Counted from the stretch's first letter, positions 43,602 to 52,207 are shown. The stretch is 64,000 nt of DNA from Demequina subtropica (GCF_000971235.1 NZ_BBMB01000001.1:138006-202005); one strand, 5' to 3'. The notes: generated by a model from the sequence alone, not told the origin. Numbers and translations: made by a program.

Positions 43602-44666
43602 TCAGCCCGCGGTCGCGCGCATCGCCTCGTAGACGGCGAGGGAGTCACCCGTGTAGGTCTCCATGAAGAAGGCCTCTGCCATCTCGGAGAACGCGTCGCG
43701 GTCGACGTCCTCGACGACCTCCCACTCGTCGCCGTTGCGCCACTCCTCGAGCGTGGCCTCCTCTTCCTCGGCCACGCACGAGGTCACCTCCGTGACCGCG
43801 TGCTCCGTGGCCGCGGTGAGCGCCTCCTGCTGCTCGGCTGAGAGCTCGTCCCAGATCGGTCCCATGATCACCAGGTTGGTGTTGAGCTGGTGCGCGGACA
43901 TGCTGAGGTAGTCCTGCACCTCGGCGAAGTTCTGCGCCACGATGTTCGTGATGGGGTTCTCCTGCCCGTCCACCGTGCCGTTCTGGAGCGCGAGGTACAG
44001 CTCCTCGTACGCCACCTCGGTCGCCGTGGCGCCGAGCGCCTGCGCGTTGAGCAGGTACTGAGGCGAGCCGGGGAAGCGCATCCGCACCCCGGCGAGGTCC
44101 TCGGGGGTGCGGATCGGCGCGTCGTTCGTGGTGAACTGGCGCGCGCCCGCCGACCACACGCCGATCACCTGGACGCCGGCGGCCTCCTTGAAGCCGTCGA
44201 CCAGCACCGCCGACTCGTCGGACGCCATGAAGGCCGCGAGGTGGTCGGGGTCGTCGAAGCCGAACGCCGCGTCCATCACGCTGATCGGCTCGTACACGGC
44301 TCCGAGCGCCGAGGCTCCCTGGATGTCCATGTCGATGTCGCCGGAGACCACCGAGGCGATGCGGTCGGCGTCGCCCCCGAGCTGGCTCGCGGGGAAGATC
44401 TCGATGGACAGGCCGACGTCGGCCGCCGCCACATCGTCCGCGATGATCTGCGCGCCGCAGCGGTGCTGGGGCTGGTCCTCGGTGTAGCTGTGCGCGAGCG
44501 TCAGCTCGACGGACTCGGTCGTCCCGCCGCCCGTGCCACCGGTGCTCCCGGTGGTCGGCTCGTCGGACGGGCTCTCGGAGTCGCCTCCGGAGCATGCGGC
44601 CAGCATCAGCGCTGGCACGGTCGCCATGGCGATCCACATCGATCGCCGGGCTCGTGTTGCGGTCAT
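43602..44666 (-). CDS. TRAP transporter substrate-binding lipoprotein (DctP family)
   Basis: 354-residue lipoprotein with lipobox LAAC (Cys25), a Gly/Ser/Thr linker and the DctP fold. The conserved carboxylate-binding Arg is Arg197 in GVRMRFPGSPQ, and the partner region AYEELYLALQNGTVDGQENP is typical. It should capture an organic acid outside the membrane and pass it to DctQM. The ATG overlaps the aroE stop (ATGA). Shikimate or quinate is the likely ligand from the neighbours. Confidence 0.9.
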   Translation of the reverse strand: MTATRARRSMWIAMATVPALMLAACSGGDSESPSDEPTTGSTGGTGGGTTESVELTLAHSYTEDQPQHRCGAQIIADDVAAADVGLSIEIFPASQLGGDADRIASVVSGDIDMDIQGASALGAVYEPISVMDAAFGFDDPDHLAAFMASDESAVLVDGFKEAAGVQVIGVWSAGARQFTTNDAPIRTPEDLAGVRMRFPGSPQYLLNAQALGATATEVAYEELYLALQNGTVDGQENPITNIVAQNFAEVQDYLSMSAHQLNTNLVIMGPIWDELSAEQQEALTAATEHAVTEVTSCVAEEEEATLEEWRNGDEWEVVEDVDRDAFSEMAEAFFMETYTGDSLAVYEAMRATAG

Positions 44667-45568
44667 TCTCCCTCTCCCTTCCTCTGGTCCCGCGGTGCGG
44701 GTACCCCAGCCGCCTCGGCGGCGATCAGGTCTGTGAGATCGGCGAGCATCGCTCGTCGATCGGCGTGCTCCCCGGTGAAGATCTCGAAGGCCTCGGCGGC
44801 CTGGTGCATCGCCATCCCGGTGCCGGCCATGACGCGGCATCCTCGTGCACGAGCGGCGGTCAGCAACGCGGTCTCGACCGGTCGGTAGACGATGTCGGCG
44901 ACGAACATCCGCGGAGCGAGCAGCGCGAGGTCCACGGCCGCGCCGGGGTGCGCCGCCATGCCGATCGGGGTCGCGTTGACCAGCCCGTCCGCGTCGCCGA
45001 GGAGGCGCGGGAGCGCCTCCGGCGTGGCATGCCGGGCGCCGGTCGCCTCCGCGAGCGAGGCGGCGCGCTCGGGGTCGACGTCCACCACGACCAGGTCCCC
45101 GACCTCGCGGTCGAGCAGGGCTCGTGCGACCGCGGCGCCCGCGCCGCCCGCCCCGAGCATCACCACGCGGTCCCGGGCGCAACCCGCCAGCGCATCGTCC
45201 ATCGCGGCGCCGAAGCCGGTGACGTCGGTGTTGTGGCCGACGGCGCGACCGCCGTCGAACACCACGGTGTTGACGGCGCCGACGGCCGCCGCGCTCGGCG
45301 CGAGCGCGTCGAGCAGCGGCATCACCGTCTGCTTCGCGGGGTGGGTGATGTTGAGGCCGTCGTAGCCGAGCCTCCGGGCGGCCTCGAGCAAGGCCCCGAC
45401 CACGGCCGGGCTCGCCTCCGTCGACGAGATCTCGATGGTCCGGTAGACGTAGCTCATGCCGTGCCGCGCGCCCTCGAGCTCGTGGAGCGCCGGCGTGAGC
45501 GACGGGCCGATGCCCTCGCCGATGAGCCCGACCAGGACGGCGGGCCTCCGGGTCGGTGCGGTGGTCAT
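44663..45568 (-). CDS. Quinate/shikimate dehydrogenase, QsuD-like AroE paralogue
   Basis: 301-residue oxidoreductase converting shikimate (or quinate) and 3-dehydroshikimate. The substrate motif GPSLTPALHE (residues 21-30) resembles the catabolic QsuD group more than biosynthetic AroE (SLSPxxHN). The catalytic Lys79 (NITHPAKQ) and Asp115 (GHNTDVTGF) are present, and GAGGAGAA plus an Asp after the second strand (VVVDVDPER) suggests NAD. It overlaps dctM upstream and dctP downstream by 4 bases each, placing it inside the transporter operon, which fits a catabolic role. Confidence 0.88.
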   Translation of the reverse strand: MTTAPTRRPAVLVGLIGEGIGPSLTPALHELEGARHGMSYVYRTIEISSTEASPAVVGALLEAARRLGYDGLNITHPAKQTVMPLLDALAPSAAAVGAVNTVVFDGGRAVGHNTDVTGFGAAMDDALAGCARDRVVMLGAGGAGAAVARALLDREVGDLVVVDVDPERAASLAEATGARHATPEALPRLLGDADGLVNATPIGMAAHPGAAVDLALLAPRMFVADIVYRPVETALLTAARARGCRVMAGTGMAMHQAAEAFEIFTGEHADRRAMLADLTDLIAAEAAGVPAPRDQRKGEGE

Positions 45569-46839
45569 AGGCCCAGCACCCCGGGCAGCCACAGGACCGT
45601 CGCCGGCGCGAGGATCACGATGAGCACGATCGCGAGCAGCGGGACGATGAACGGGAGCGTGCCGCGGAACACCTCGCCCACGCGCGTATGCGACACCGCT
45701 GCCGTCACGAAGAGCACGGTCCCGACGGGCGGCGTGAGCAGGCCGATCATCAGCGAGAGGATCAGCACGACGCCGAGCACGATGGGGTCGACGCCGAACT
45801 CGCTCGCGATCGGCAGCACGATGGGCACCACCAGCACCAGGATCGCGGTCGCATCGATCACGGTGCCCAGCACGAGCATCATGAGCGCGGCCAGCACCAG
45901 GAACACCGTGCCGCTCGACGTGATCGACAGCGCGAGCTCCGTGAGGATCTGCGGGAGGCGCTCGCGCGCGAGGATGTACCCGAGCAGCGAGGCCGTCGCC
46001 ACGATCAGCATGATCCCCGCCGTCGTGGTCACGGCGTCCTTGACGGCCTCGACGAATCCTCGCAGGCTCAGGCTGCGCTGGATCACCCCGACCACGATGA
46101 TGAACACCACGCCCACCGCGGCCGCCTCGGTCGGGGTGAAGTAGCCGCCGAGGATGCCGCCGAGGATGATGACCGGCGCGAGCATCGGCAGCAGCACGCC
46201 GCGCGCGGACTCCAGCAGCTCGTGGCGGTCGAAGGCGCCCGCGGTCACCGTCTCGCGACGGCGCACCAGGATGAACACGACGATGCACAGGCCCACCGTG
46301 ATCGCGAGCGCGGGCAGGACGGAGGCCGCGAAGAGCGCGCCGGTCGAGACGGCCGCGAGGCCGGCGAAGATCACCGCGGGGATCGAGGGCGGCATGATCG
46401 GCGCGACGAGCGCCGACGATGCCGACACGCCGGTCGCGAACCGTCGGCTGTAGCCGTGCTTGAGCATCGCGGGGATCTGCACCTTGCCCAGTGCCGCCGC
46501 ATCGGCGACCGCGGAGCCGCTCATCCAGGAGAAGGCGAGGCTCGTGCCCACCGACACATAGCCGAGCCCTCCTCGCACCCGGGCGAGCAGCGCGAGAGCG
46601 AAGCGGAAGAAGCGCTCCGCGATGCCCGCGTGGTTGGCCAGGGTGCCGAGCAGCACGAACAGCGGAACTGCCAGCAGGGGGAAGCTCGCCGCGGCGTTGG
46701 TGACGTTGCGCAGGGACATGCCGGTCGACTGGCCGATCGTGGCCATGTACACGAGCGACGGGCCAAGGAAGGCGAAAGCGACGGGGACCCGGAGATGAAG
46801 GAGCACCGCGATCGCGAGGCCCATGAGTGCGAGCGTCAC
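45565..46839 (-). CDS. TRAP transporter large permease (DctM family)
   Basis: 424-residue sodium-driven membrane protein with about 12-13 helices. Family features are FAFLGPSLVYM, SWMSGSAVADAAALGKVQIPAMLKHGYSRRFATGVSASSA and the APIMPPSIPAVIFA loop. GTG start overlapping the dctQ stop (GTGA). It forms the TRAP unit with DctQ and DctP. TRAP carriers need a sodium gradient and take up organic acids. Confidence 0.94.
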   Translation of the reverse strand: MTLALMGLAIAVLLHLRVPVAFAFLGPSLVYMATIGQSTGMSLRNVTNAAASFPLLAVPLFVLLGTLANHAGIAERFFRFALALLARVRGGLGYVSVGTSLAFSWMSGSAVADAAALGKVQIPAMLKHGYSRRFATGVSASSALVAPIMPPSIPAVIFAGLAAVSTGALFAASVLPALAITVGLCIVVFILVRRRETVTAGAFDRHELLESARGVLLPMLAPVIILGGILGGYFTPTEAAAVGVVFIIVVGVIQRSLSLRGFVEAVKDAVTTTAGIMLIVATASLLGYILARERLPQILTELALSITSSGTVFLVLAALMMLVLGTVIDATAILVLVVPIVLPIASEFGVDPIVLGVVLILSLMIGLLTPPVGTVLFVTAAVSHTRVGEVFRGTLPFIVPLLAIVLIVILAPATVLWLPGVLGL

Positions 46840-47372
46840 GCGGCCGCCTCCTCGGTCTCGCGCAGCACCGGTCCATGGAGCGCGACGTCCACGGCGGCGA
46901 CCGCGGCGCGCACCGTGATGGAGGCCGCGCCGAGCAGCACCGGCAGGTAGACCCAGGACATGGGCCACCGGAGCACCGGCGACTTGATGATCCCCTGCGT
47001 GGTCACCAGGGCCCAGGCCTCGAGCGTGAGGCCGACCCCCGTCGCGGCCACCACGGCCATCGCGAAGACCTGGACCGCGCGCACCACCATCGGGTGCGGG
47101 ATCGCATCGGCGATCTCGAGCGCGATGTGGCCGCGCGTCGACACCAGCAGCCCTGCCACCACGAACGTGAGCCAGACGAGCGAGAAGCGGGAGATCTCGC
47201 CCGTCCACGCGATCTGGTCGATGGGGAGGTAGCGCTGCAACGCCTGGTAGAACACGAGCACCAGGATGGTGAGCAGGGCGAGCGCGCCGAGCGTGAGCTC
47301 GATCGCGGCCATGACGCCGCCGAGCCGGCGCAGCACCGCGAACGGCTGCCGGAATGTGTCCTTGTCGGTCAC
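46836..47372 (-). CDS. TRAP transporter small permease (DctQ family)
   Basis: 178-residue membrane protein with four helices and the DctQ pattern (WTGEISRFSLVWLTFVVAGLLV). It begins with GTG at 47372, with AAGGA 7 bases upstream. It is the first gene of the leftward catabolic operon dctQ-dctM-aroE-dctP-PTE, divergent from quiC. Confidence 0.93.
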   Translation of the reverse strand: MTDKDTFRQPFAVLRRLGGVMAAIELTLGALALLTILVLVFYQALQRYLPIDQIAWTGEISRFSLVWLTFVVAGLLVSTRGHIALEIADAIPHPMVVRAVQVFAMAVVAATGVGLTLEAWALVTTQGIIKSPVLRWPMSWVYLPVLLGAASITVRAAVAAVDVALHGPVLRETEEAAA

Positions 47373-47427
47373 GAAGACGTCCTTGTCTCCTCCGCGGATG
47401 CCGCGGGGTCGGCATCCAGGAGTGAAC

Positions 47428-47500
47428 GTACCGGTGGTTACATTAGCCGCGCAAGGGGTGCGACCGGATCGTGACCTTGTTATGTACCGTCTGTTACATT
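47428..47500. promoter_or_regulatory. Divergent dctQ/quiC promoter with paired repeats
   Basis: The 134-base gap has two 17-base direct repeats, GTACCGGTGGTTACATT (47428-47444) and GTACCGTCTGTTACATT (47484-47500), identical at 14 of 17 positions and 56 bases apart. Each is a rough palindrome with GTA and TAC ends. The second contains the quiC -10 element TACATT (47495-47500), 6 bases before its ATG; on the other strand TAATGT at the first repeat could serve dctQ. They are probable operators for the IclR regulator, coordinating both operons. Confidence 0.65.
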
Positions 47501-47506
47501 GCCAGC

Positions 47507-49333
47507 ATGCGCACCTCGATCGCGACGGTCTGCCTCTCCGGAGGGCTGGTCGAGAAGCTGCACGCGTGTGCCGCGGCGGGCTTCGACGGCGTCGAGATCA
47601 TGGACGCGGACCTGGTCGCCGCGCACGAGTCGCCGGAGGAGATCAGGGCGCTGTGCGACAGGCTGGGCCTGCGCATCGAGATGTTTCAGCCGTTCCGCGA
47701 CCTCGAGGGCGTCGACGACGCGACGTTCGCCGACAACCTCCGCCGCGCCGAGGCGAAGCTCGCAGTGATGGAGCGCCTGGGCGCCGACCTGCTGCTCGTG
47801 TGCAGCAACGCGGGCACGGCGACCATCGGTGACGATGCGGTCGCGGCACGCCAGCTCGCCGCGCTCGCGGACCTCGCGGCGCCGCGGGGGGTCCGCATCG
47901 CCTACGAGGCGCTGGCGTGGGGCCGGTACGTGGACGACTACCGCCACGCGTGGCGGCTGGTGCAGCGCGCCGACCGGCCGAACCTCGGCACCTGCCTGGA
48001 CAGCTTCCACATCCTCTCGCGCGGTCACGACCCGAGCGGCATCGAGGAGATCGAGGGCGACAGGATCTTCTTCCTCCAGCTCGCGGACGCCCCGGCGCTG
48101 CGGATGGACGTGCTGTCGTGGAGCCGGCACCACCGGCTCTTCCCCGGGGAGGGGTCGTTCGACCTCAGCGGCTTCCTCGCGCACGTGCTCCGCGCCGGCT
48201 ACGCGGGCCCGCTCTCGCTCGAGGTGTTCAACGACACCTTCCGGCAGACGGACGTGGTCCGCACCGCGGCGCACGCCCGCCGGTCGCTCACGTGGCTCGC
48301 GGACCGCACGGCTGCCCGGGAGGGGTGGTCGTCGGATCGGCTCGAGCCGCCGCAGCCCGCGCGCGGCGTCGACTTCGTCGAGATCGCGGGGCAGCGGCTC
48401 GATCAGGTCGACGGGATGCTCGACCAGCTCGGCTTCACGTTCCGCGGACGCCACCGCAGCAAGCCCGTCCGGCTGTGGAGCGCCGGCGAGGCGCGCATCG
48501 TGCTCAACGAGCAGCGCCCCGAGGAGCATCCGACGCTCGCCGGGCTCGGGCTCACCGTGGACGATGCGCGGGCGGCGGCGGCGCGTGCCCGCGCGCTCGG
48601 CGCGCCGCCCGTGTTCCGGCGCACCTACGCGGGGGAGCAGGAGCTGCCGGCGGTCGCCGCGCCGGACGGTACCGAGGTGTACTGGAACGACCGGCCCGAG
48701 GACCTCTCGTGGATAGGCGAGTTCGTGGGTGGCGAACCGGTGGAGCGCCCGCTCGCGGGCGTGGTCGACCACGTCAACCTCGGCTACCGCTGGCAGGACT
48801 TCGACGAGGCGGTGCTGTTCGCGAGCTCGGTCCTGTCGCTGGCGACCGAGTCGACGGAGGACGTCCAGGGACCGCTCGGGCTGCTGCGCAGCCAGGTGAT
48901 GCGCACCGAGGACGGCGTGGTCCGCATCCCGATCAACCTCGCGCCCTCGTCCGCGCCTCCGCCGGCGCGTCACATCGCGGTCCGCTGCGACGACGCACGC
49001 GCCGCGGCGCGGCGCGCACGGGCCGCGGGCCTGCCGATGATGGCCGTCCCCGACAACTACTACGACGACCTCGACGCGCGCTTCGGGCCGTCGCTCGAGG
49101 CTGCGCTGCTCTCCGAGCTGCGCGAGCTCGGCATGTTCTACGACCGGGACGCGCGCGGGGACTTCCTGCACTTCTACTCGCCGATCGTCGGCGGCGTGTT
49201 CGTCGAGATCGTCGAGCGGCGTGGCGGCTACGACGGCTACGGTGCCGCGAGCGCTCCAGTCCGGCTCGCGGCCCAGCGCCGGCCCGGACCCGTGCGGGGC
49301 GCGTCGGTGGTCAGCCCGTGGGTGCGAGCGTGA
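47507..49333 (+). CDS. 3-dehydroshikimate dehydratase fused to an HPPD-like domain (QuiC1/QsuB type)
   Basis: 608-residue two-domain enzyme making protocatechuate from 3-dehydroshikimate. The N-terminal AP-endonuclease-like TIM barrel (1-~270) has metal ligands Glu134, Asp165, Gln191 and Glu239, at the positions known from QuiC-type dehydratases. The C-terminal half (~285-608) is a 4-hydroxyphenylpyruvate-dioxygenase-like vicinal-oxygen-chelate domain with a complete His422, His489, Glu567 triad. The ATG at 47507 is 6 bases after TACATT. It is divergent from the dehydrogenase-TRAP operon. Its last 23 bases overlap the convergent capA copy 2. Confidence 0.93.
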   Translation: MRTSIATVCLSGGLVEKLHACAAAGFDGVEIMDADLVAAHESPEEIRALCDRLGLRIEMFQPFRDLEGVDDATFADNLRRAEAKLAVMERLGADLLLVCSNAGTATIGDDAVAARQLAALADLAAPRGVRIAYEALAWGRYVDDYRHAWRLVQRADRPNLGTCLDSFHILSRGHDPSGIEEIEGDRIFFLQLADAPALRMDVLSWSRHHRLFPGEGSFDLSGFLAHVLRAGYAGPLSLEVFNDTFRQTDVVRTAAHARRSLTWLADRTAAREGWSSDRLEPPQPARGVDFVEIAGQRLDQVDGMLDQLGFTFRGRHRSKPVRLWSAGEARIVLNEQRPEEHPTLAGLGLTVDDARAAAARARALGAPPVFRRTYAGEQELPAVAAPDGTEVYWNDRPEDLSWIGEFVGGEPVERPLAGVVDHVNLGYRWQDFDEAVLFASSVLSLATESTEDVQGPLGLLRSQVMRTEDGVVRIPINLAPSSAPPPARHIAVRCDDARAAARRARAAGLPMMAVPDNYYDDLDARFGPSLEAALLSELRELGMFYDRDARGDFLHFYSPIVGGVFVEIVERRGGYDGYGAASAPVRLAAQRRPGPVRGASVVSPWVRA

Positions 49334-50678
49334 GCAGCGCGCTCGCGCGCTGAGCCAGGCTCGCGGGCGGCGTGGTCTCCTCGGGCGCATCGTCCCCGAC
49401 CGCCTCGCGCACGGCCTGGTGCCGCGCGGCGACCTCGCCCGCGCTCAGGGTGCCCACGCCGTCGGGGATGTCGGCGAGCGCGTAGATGCGGTGGCCCCCG
49501 CGCTTGTCGACCGTCGTCGCGAACCAGCCGACGTCGACGCCGACGTCGCCCTCGGGGCTCACGGTGAAGGTCGCGTCGAGCAGCACGCCGTTCGCGGTGG
49601 CGGCGACGCAGCAGACCGAGTCCTGGTTCGAGAGCATGTTCCCCAGTCCGAAGGCCGTCCACATGCCATCGCCGGACGGTCCGCCCGGGAGCAGCTCGAT
49701 CGGCTGGGGGACGTGAGCGTGGTGGCCGATGTAGAGGTCCACCAGCCCGGAGTCGGCGATCTGCTGCGCGATCGAGCGCTGCGCGTCCGAGGGCGTCGTG
49801 CGGTACTCGACGCAGCAGTGGACCGAGGCGACCACCACGTCGGCGCCGTCGTCGCGGGCGCGCTGCGCCGCCTCGATGATCGGCGTGGCGTCCTCGGCGT
49901 CCGCGTCGAAGAGGTCGACGGACCAGGGGTTGGCGACGGGCATGCCGTTGGTGCCGTACGCGAAGCTGAGGTGCGCGACCTTGATCAGCCGGTCGCCGTC
50001 CCCGACGACGTAGTACGACACCTGCTCGGACTCGCTCTCGCTGCGCGCCGTCCCCGCATGCTGGAGCAGGGCGTCGTCGAACGCGTCGAGCGTCGCGGTG
50101 ACGCCGGCCATGCCCTTGTCCACGCTGTGGTTCGACGAGGTCGAGCAGCCGTCCCAGCCGACCGCGGCGAGGTCGCGCACGAGCGCGGAGGGGGCGGAGA
50201 AGATGGGGTAGCCCGACGGCTTGCCGTCGCCGGGGGAGACTGGCACCTCCATGTGGCAGATCGCGAGGTCGGCACCCGCGATGTACGGCTCGATGCCCGC
50301 GAACAGGGCCGTGTAGTCGTAGCCGTCCGCCGTGGTCGCCGAGGTGTTGACCGGGGTGTGCGGCAGCACGTCGCCGCCGGCGACGAGCGAGAAGGTGATG
50401 TCCTGCGCGACGGACTCCGTCTCCGTCTCCGCGGGCGACGGCGACGATGCGGGTGACGGGTCGGCGCCCTCGGGCTCCGTGGCGTCGGCCGTCGCGGACG
50501 GCTCGGGCATCGTGACGGCGGCGTTGGTCGGCGACGCCCCCACCTCGTCCGCATCGTCCCCGCTGCCCGCCGTCCATCCGACCGTCGCGCCGACGACGAG
50601 CGCGGCCACCGTCGCGAGGGAGAGCCCGAGCGGGACGGCGGAGGCGCGCGCGGGGCCATGGCGGGTGGGGCGGGGCAT
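49311..50678 (-). CDS. CapA-family metallophosphatase-like secreted protein (copy 2)
   Basis: 455-residue paralogue of the gene at 39696-41036; the fold from GGDVLPH to the end is alike at roughly two positions in three. It has a signal or anchor at residues ~15-38, an acidic and Pro/Ser linker, SNHSVDKG, GHHAHVPQP and the extra SVHCCVEYR and CC pairs. The ATG lies 6 bases after GATACT. Its 3' end overlaps quiC. Capsule or wall-polymer function is inferred from the family only. Confidence 0.86.
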   Translation of the reverse strand: MPRPTRHGPARASAVPLGLSLATVAALVVGATVGWTAGSGDDADEVGASPTNAAVTMPEPSATADATEPEGADPSPASSPSPAETETESVAQDITFSLVAGGDVLPHTPVNTSATTADGYDYTALFAGIEPYIAGADLAICHMEVPVSPGDGKPSGYPIFSAPSALVRDLAAVGWDGCSTSSNHSVDKGMAGVTATLDAFDDALLQHAGTARSESESEQVSYYVVGDGDRLIKVAHLSFAYGTNGMPVANPWSVDLFDADAEDATPIIEAAQRARDDGADVVVASVHCCVEYRTTPSDAQRSIAQQIADSGLVDLYIGHHAHVPQPIELLPGGPSGDGMWTAFGLGNMLSNQDSVCCVAATANGVLLDATFTVSPEGDVGVDVGWFATTVDKRGGHRIYALADIPDGVGTLSAGEVAARHQAVREAVGDDAPEETTPPASLAQRASALLTLAPTG

Positions 50679-50684
50679 GGCTCA

Positions 50685-50690
50685 AGTATC
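50685..50690 (-). promoter_or_regulatory. -10 element for leaderless capA copy 2
   Basis: GATACT on the minus strand, 6 bases before the ATG at 50678. The divergent pgsA promoter lies 60 bases away. Confidence 0.5.
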
Positions 50691-50749
50691 CCGCGCCGCG
50701 GACGACCCGCCGTGCGCCCGCGGGGCGCGCCTCGCACCCGCGTCCGCAT

Positions 50750-50755
50750 TAGGGT
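50750..50755 (+). promoter_or_regulatory. -10 element for leaderless pgsA-cinA mRNA
   Basis: TAGGGT, 6 bases before the GTG at 50762. Confidence 0.6.
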
Positions 50756-50761
50756 GTGTGC

Positions 50762-51331
50762 GTGACCTCCGCAGTTCCGAACGTGCTCACCGTCGCGCGC
50801 CTCGTGATGGTGCCCGTGGTGCTCGTGCTCCTGCTCGTCGACGGGGGCGACGAGGGCGTGGCGCGGGTATGGGCGCTCGTCCTCTTCATGATCGCCGCCG
50901 CGACGGACTTCTTCGACGGCTACCTGGCGCGCCGTTGGGGGGTCGTGAGCCCCTTCGGGAAGCTCGCGGACCCGATCGCCGACAAGGCGCTGGTGCTCGG
51001 CGTCCTCGCGGTGCTCGTGATCACGGACGGCGTGCCGTGGTGGCCGGTCGCGATCATCGCGGTGCGCGAGCTGTGGGTCACCGTGGGCCGCCTGCTGGTC
51101 GCGGCGGGGACCGTGATCCCGGCCTCGCCTGGCGGCAAGCTCAAGACCATGGCGCAGCTCCTGGCGATCTGGCTCTACCTGCTCCCCGGCGTTCCCGCAT
51201 GGGTCGACCAGGCCGCGTGGTGGGTCCTGCTCGTCGCGACGGCGCTCGCGCTCGTCACGGGCGTCGACTACACCGTGAAGATCGTGCACGCGGCACGGGG
51301 CCAGCGCGCGGATGGCCGTGCCCCGGCCTGA
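50762..51331 (+). CDS. pgsA: CDP-diacylglycerol--glycerol-3-phosphate 3-phosphatidyltransferase
   Basis: Membrane enzyme of 189 residues making phosphatidylglycerophosphate. The CDP-alcohol phosphotransferase motif is intact: DFFDGYLARRWG then GKLADPIADK. Five to six helices. The GTG at 50762 is chosen over one two codons upstream because it sits 6 bases after TAGGGT. It overlaps cinA by 20 bases. The ftsK-pgsA-cinA-clgR-recA order is conserved in actinobacteria, though here 13 kb of extra genes separate ftsK from pgsA. Confidence 0.95.
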   Translation: MTSAVPNVLTVARLVMVPVVLVLLLVDGGDEGVARVWALVLFMIAAATDFFDGYLARRWGVVSPFGKLADPIADKALVLGVLAVLVITDGVPWWPVAIIAVRELWVTVGRLLVAAGTVIPASPGGKLKTMAQLLAIWLYLLPGVPAWVDQAAWWVLLVATALALVTGVDYTVKIVHAARGQRADGRAPA

Positions 51332-51800
51332 GCCCGTGGTCGCGGCGCTGCGCGAGCGCGGCCTCACGATCGCCACGGCGGAGTCGCTCACCGGCGGTGC
51401 GCTGTGCTCGGCGCTCGTGGACGTGCCCGGCGCCTCGGCCGTGGTGCGAGGCGGCGTCGTCGCCTACACCGCCGACATGAAGGTGCGCCTGCTCGGCGTC
51501 GACCCGGACCTCATCCGGGATCACGGCCTCGTCTCCGCGGAGGTGGCCGAGGCGATGGCGCGCGGCGTGCGCGAGGCGACGGGGGCGACGATCGGCGTCG
51601 CGACCACCGGCGTCGCCGGCCCCGAGCCTCACGATGGCGCCCCCGTGGGCTCCGTGCACCTCGCCGTCGCGGGGCCCGCGCGGGCGCTGCGGGTGCATCG
51701 TCGCCTGACCGGCGACCGTGCCGCGGTGAGGGCCGGCGCGGTCGAGGCCGCGCTCGCCGCGGTGCTCGAAGCGCTCGCGCAAGACGTGACCGAGGCGTAA
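51312..51800 (+). CDS. cinA: CinA C-terminal-domain protein (NMN amidohydrolase type)
   Basis: 162-residue protein consisting only of the CinA C-terminal (PncC) domain, which deamidates nicotinamide mononucleotide. Motifs are ATAESLTGG (residues 21-29), [17 protein letters not shown] and [18 protein letters not shown]. It overlaps pgsA by 20 bases and the long CinA N-terminal domain is absent, as is usual at this locus. Confidence 0.92.
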   Translation: MAVPRPEPVVAALRERGLTIATAESLTGGALCSALVDVPGASAVVRGGVVAYTADMKVRLLGVDPDLIRDHGLVSAEVAEAMARGVREATGATIGVATTGVAGPEPHDGAPVGSVHLAVAGPARALRVHRRLTGDRAAVRAGAVEAALAAVLEALAQDVTEA

Positions 51801-51833
51801 CACTCCCGCGACGGTCGCGGAACACCCGTGGGG

Positions 51834-51839
51834 TATGGT
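51834..51839 (+). promoter_or_regulatory. -10 element upstream of clgR
   Basis: TATGGT, giving a start near 51846 and a leader of about 45 bases before the ATG at 51892, which has its own strong ribosome site. Confidence 0.5.
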
Positions 51840-51891
51840 GCGTTGTGTCACCATGGACCAAGGCCGCATGACGACGATGAGGGGAGGGCGC

Positions 51892-52203
51892 ATGCCCGTG
51901 CTTCGCAACGAGATCGGCGAGGTGTTGCGCGACGCGCGCCTCACCCAGGGCAAGACGCTGCGCGACATCTCCTCGGGCGCCCGGGTCTCCCTCGGATATC
52001 TCTCCGAGGTCGAGCGGGGTCAGAAGGAGGCGTCCTCGGAGCTCCTGTCCTCGATCTGCGACGCGCTGGACATGCCCATGTCGATCATCCTGCGCGAGGT
52101 CTCGGACCGCTTCGCCGCGGCGGAGTCCCTCGAGACCGTCCCGGTCATGCCGTCGATCCCCGACACGGTGCCCGAGCTCCTCAGCTCGATGCGCACGCGC
52201 TGA
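51892..52203 (+). CDS. clgR: ClgR-like XRE-family regulator
   Basis: 103-residue helix-turn-helix activator which in actinobacteria turns on Clp protease and other stress genes. The near-invariant [19 protein letters not shown] recognition region is seen at residues ~34-52. The ATG at 51892 is chosen over one 39 bases upstream because GGGGAGGG stands 3-4 bases before it and ClgR proteins begin here. It lies in the conserved cinA-clgR-DUF3046-recA order. Confidence 0.93.
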   Translation: MPVLRNEIGEVLRDARLTQGKTLRDISSGARVSLGYLSEVERGQKEASSELLSSICDALDMPMSIILREVSDRFAAAESLETVPVMPSIPDTVPELLSSMRTR

Positions 52204-52207
52204 GGTC

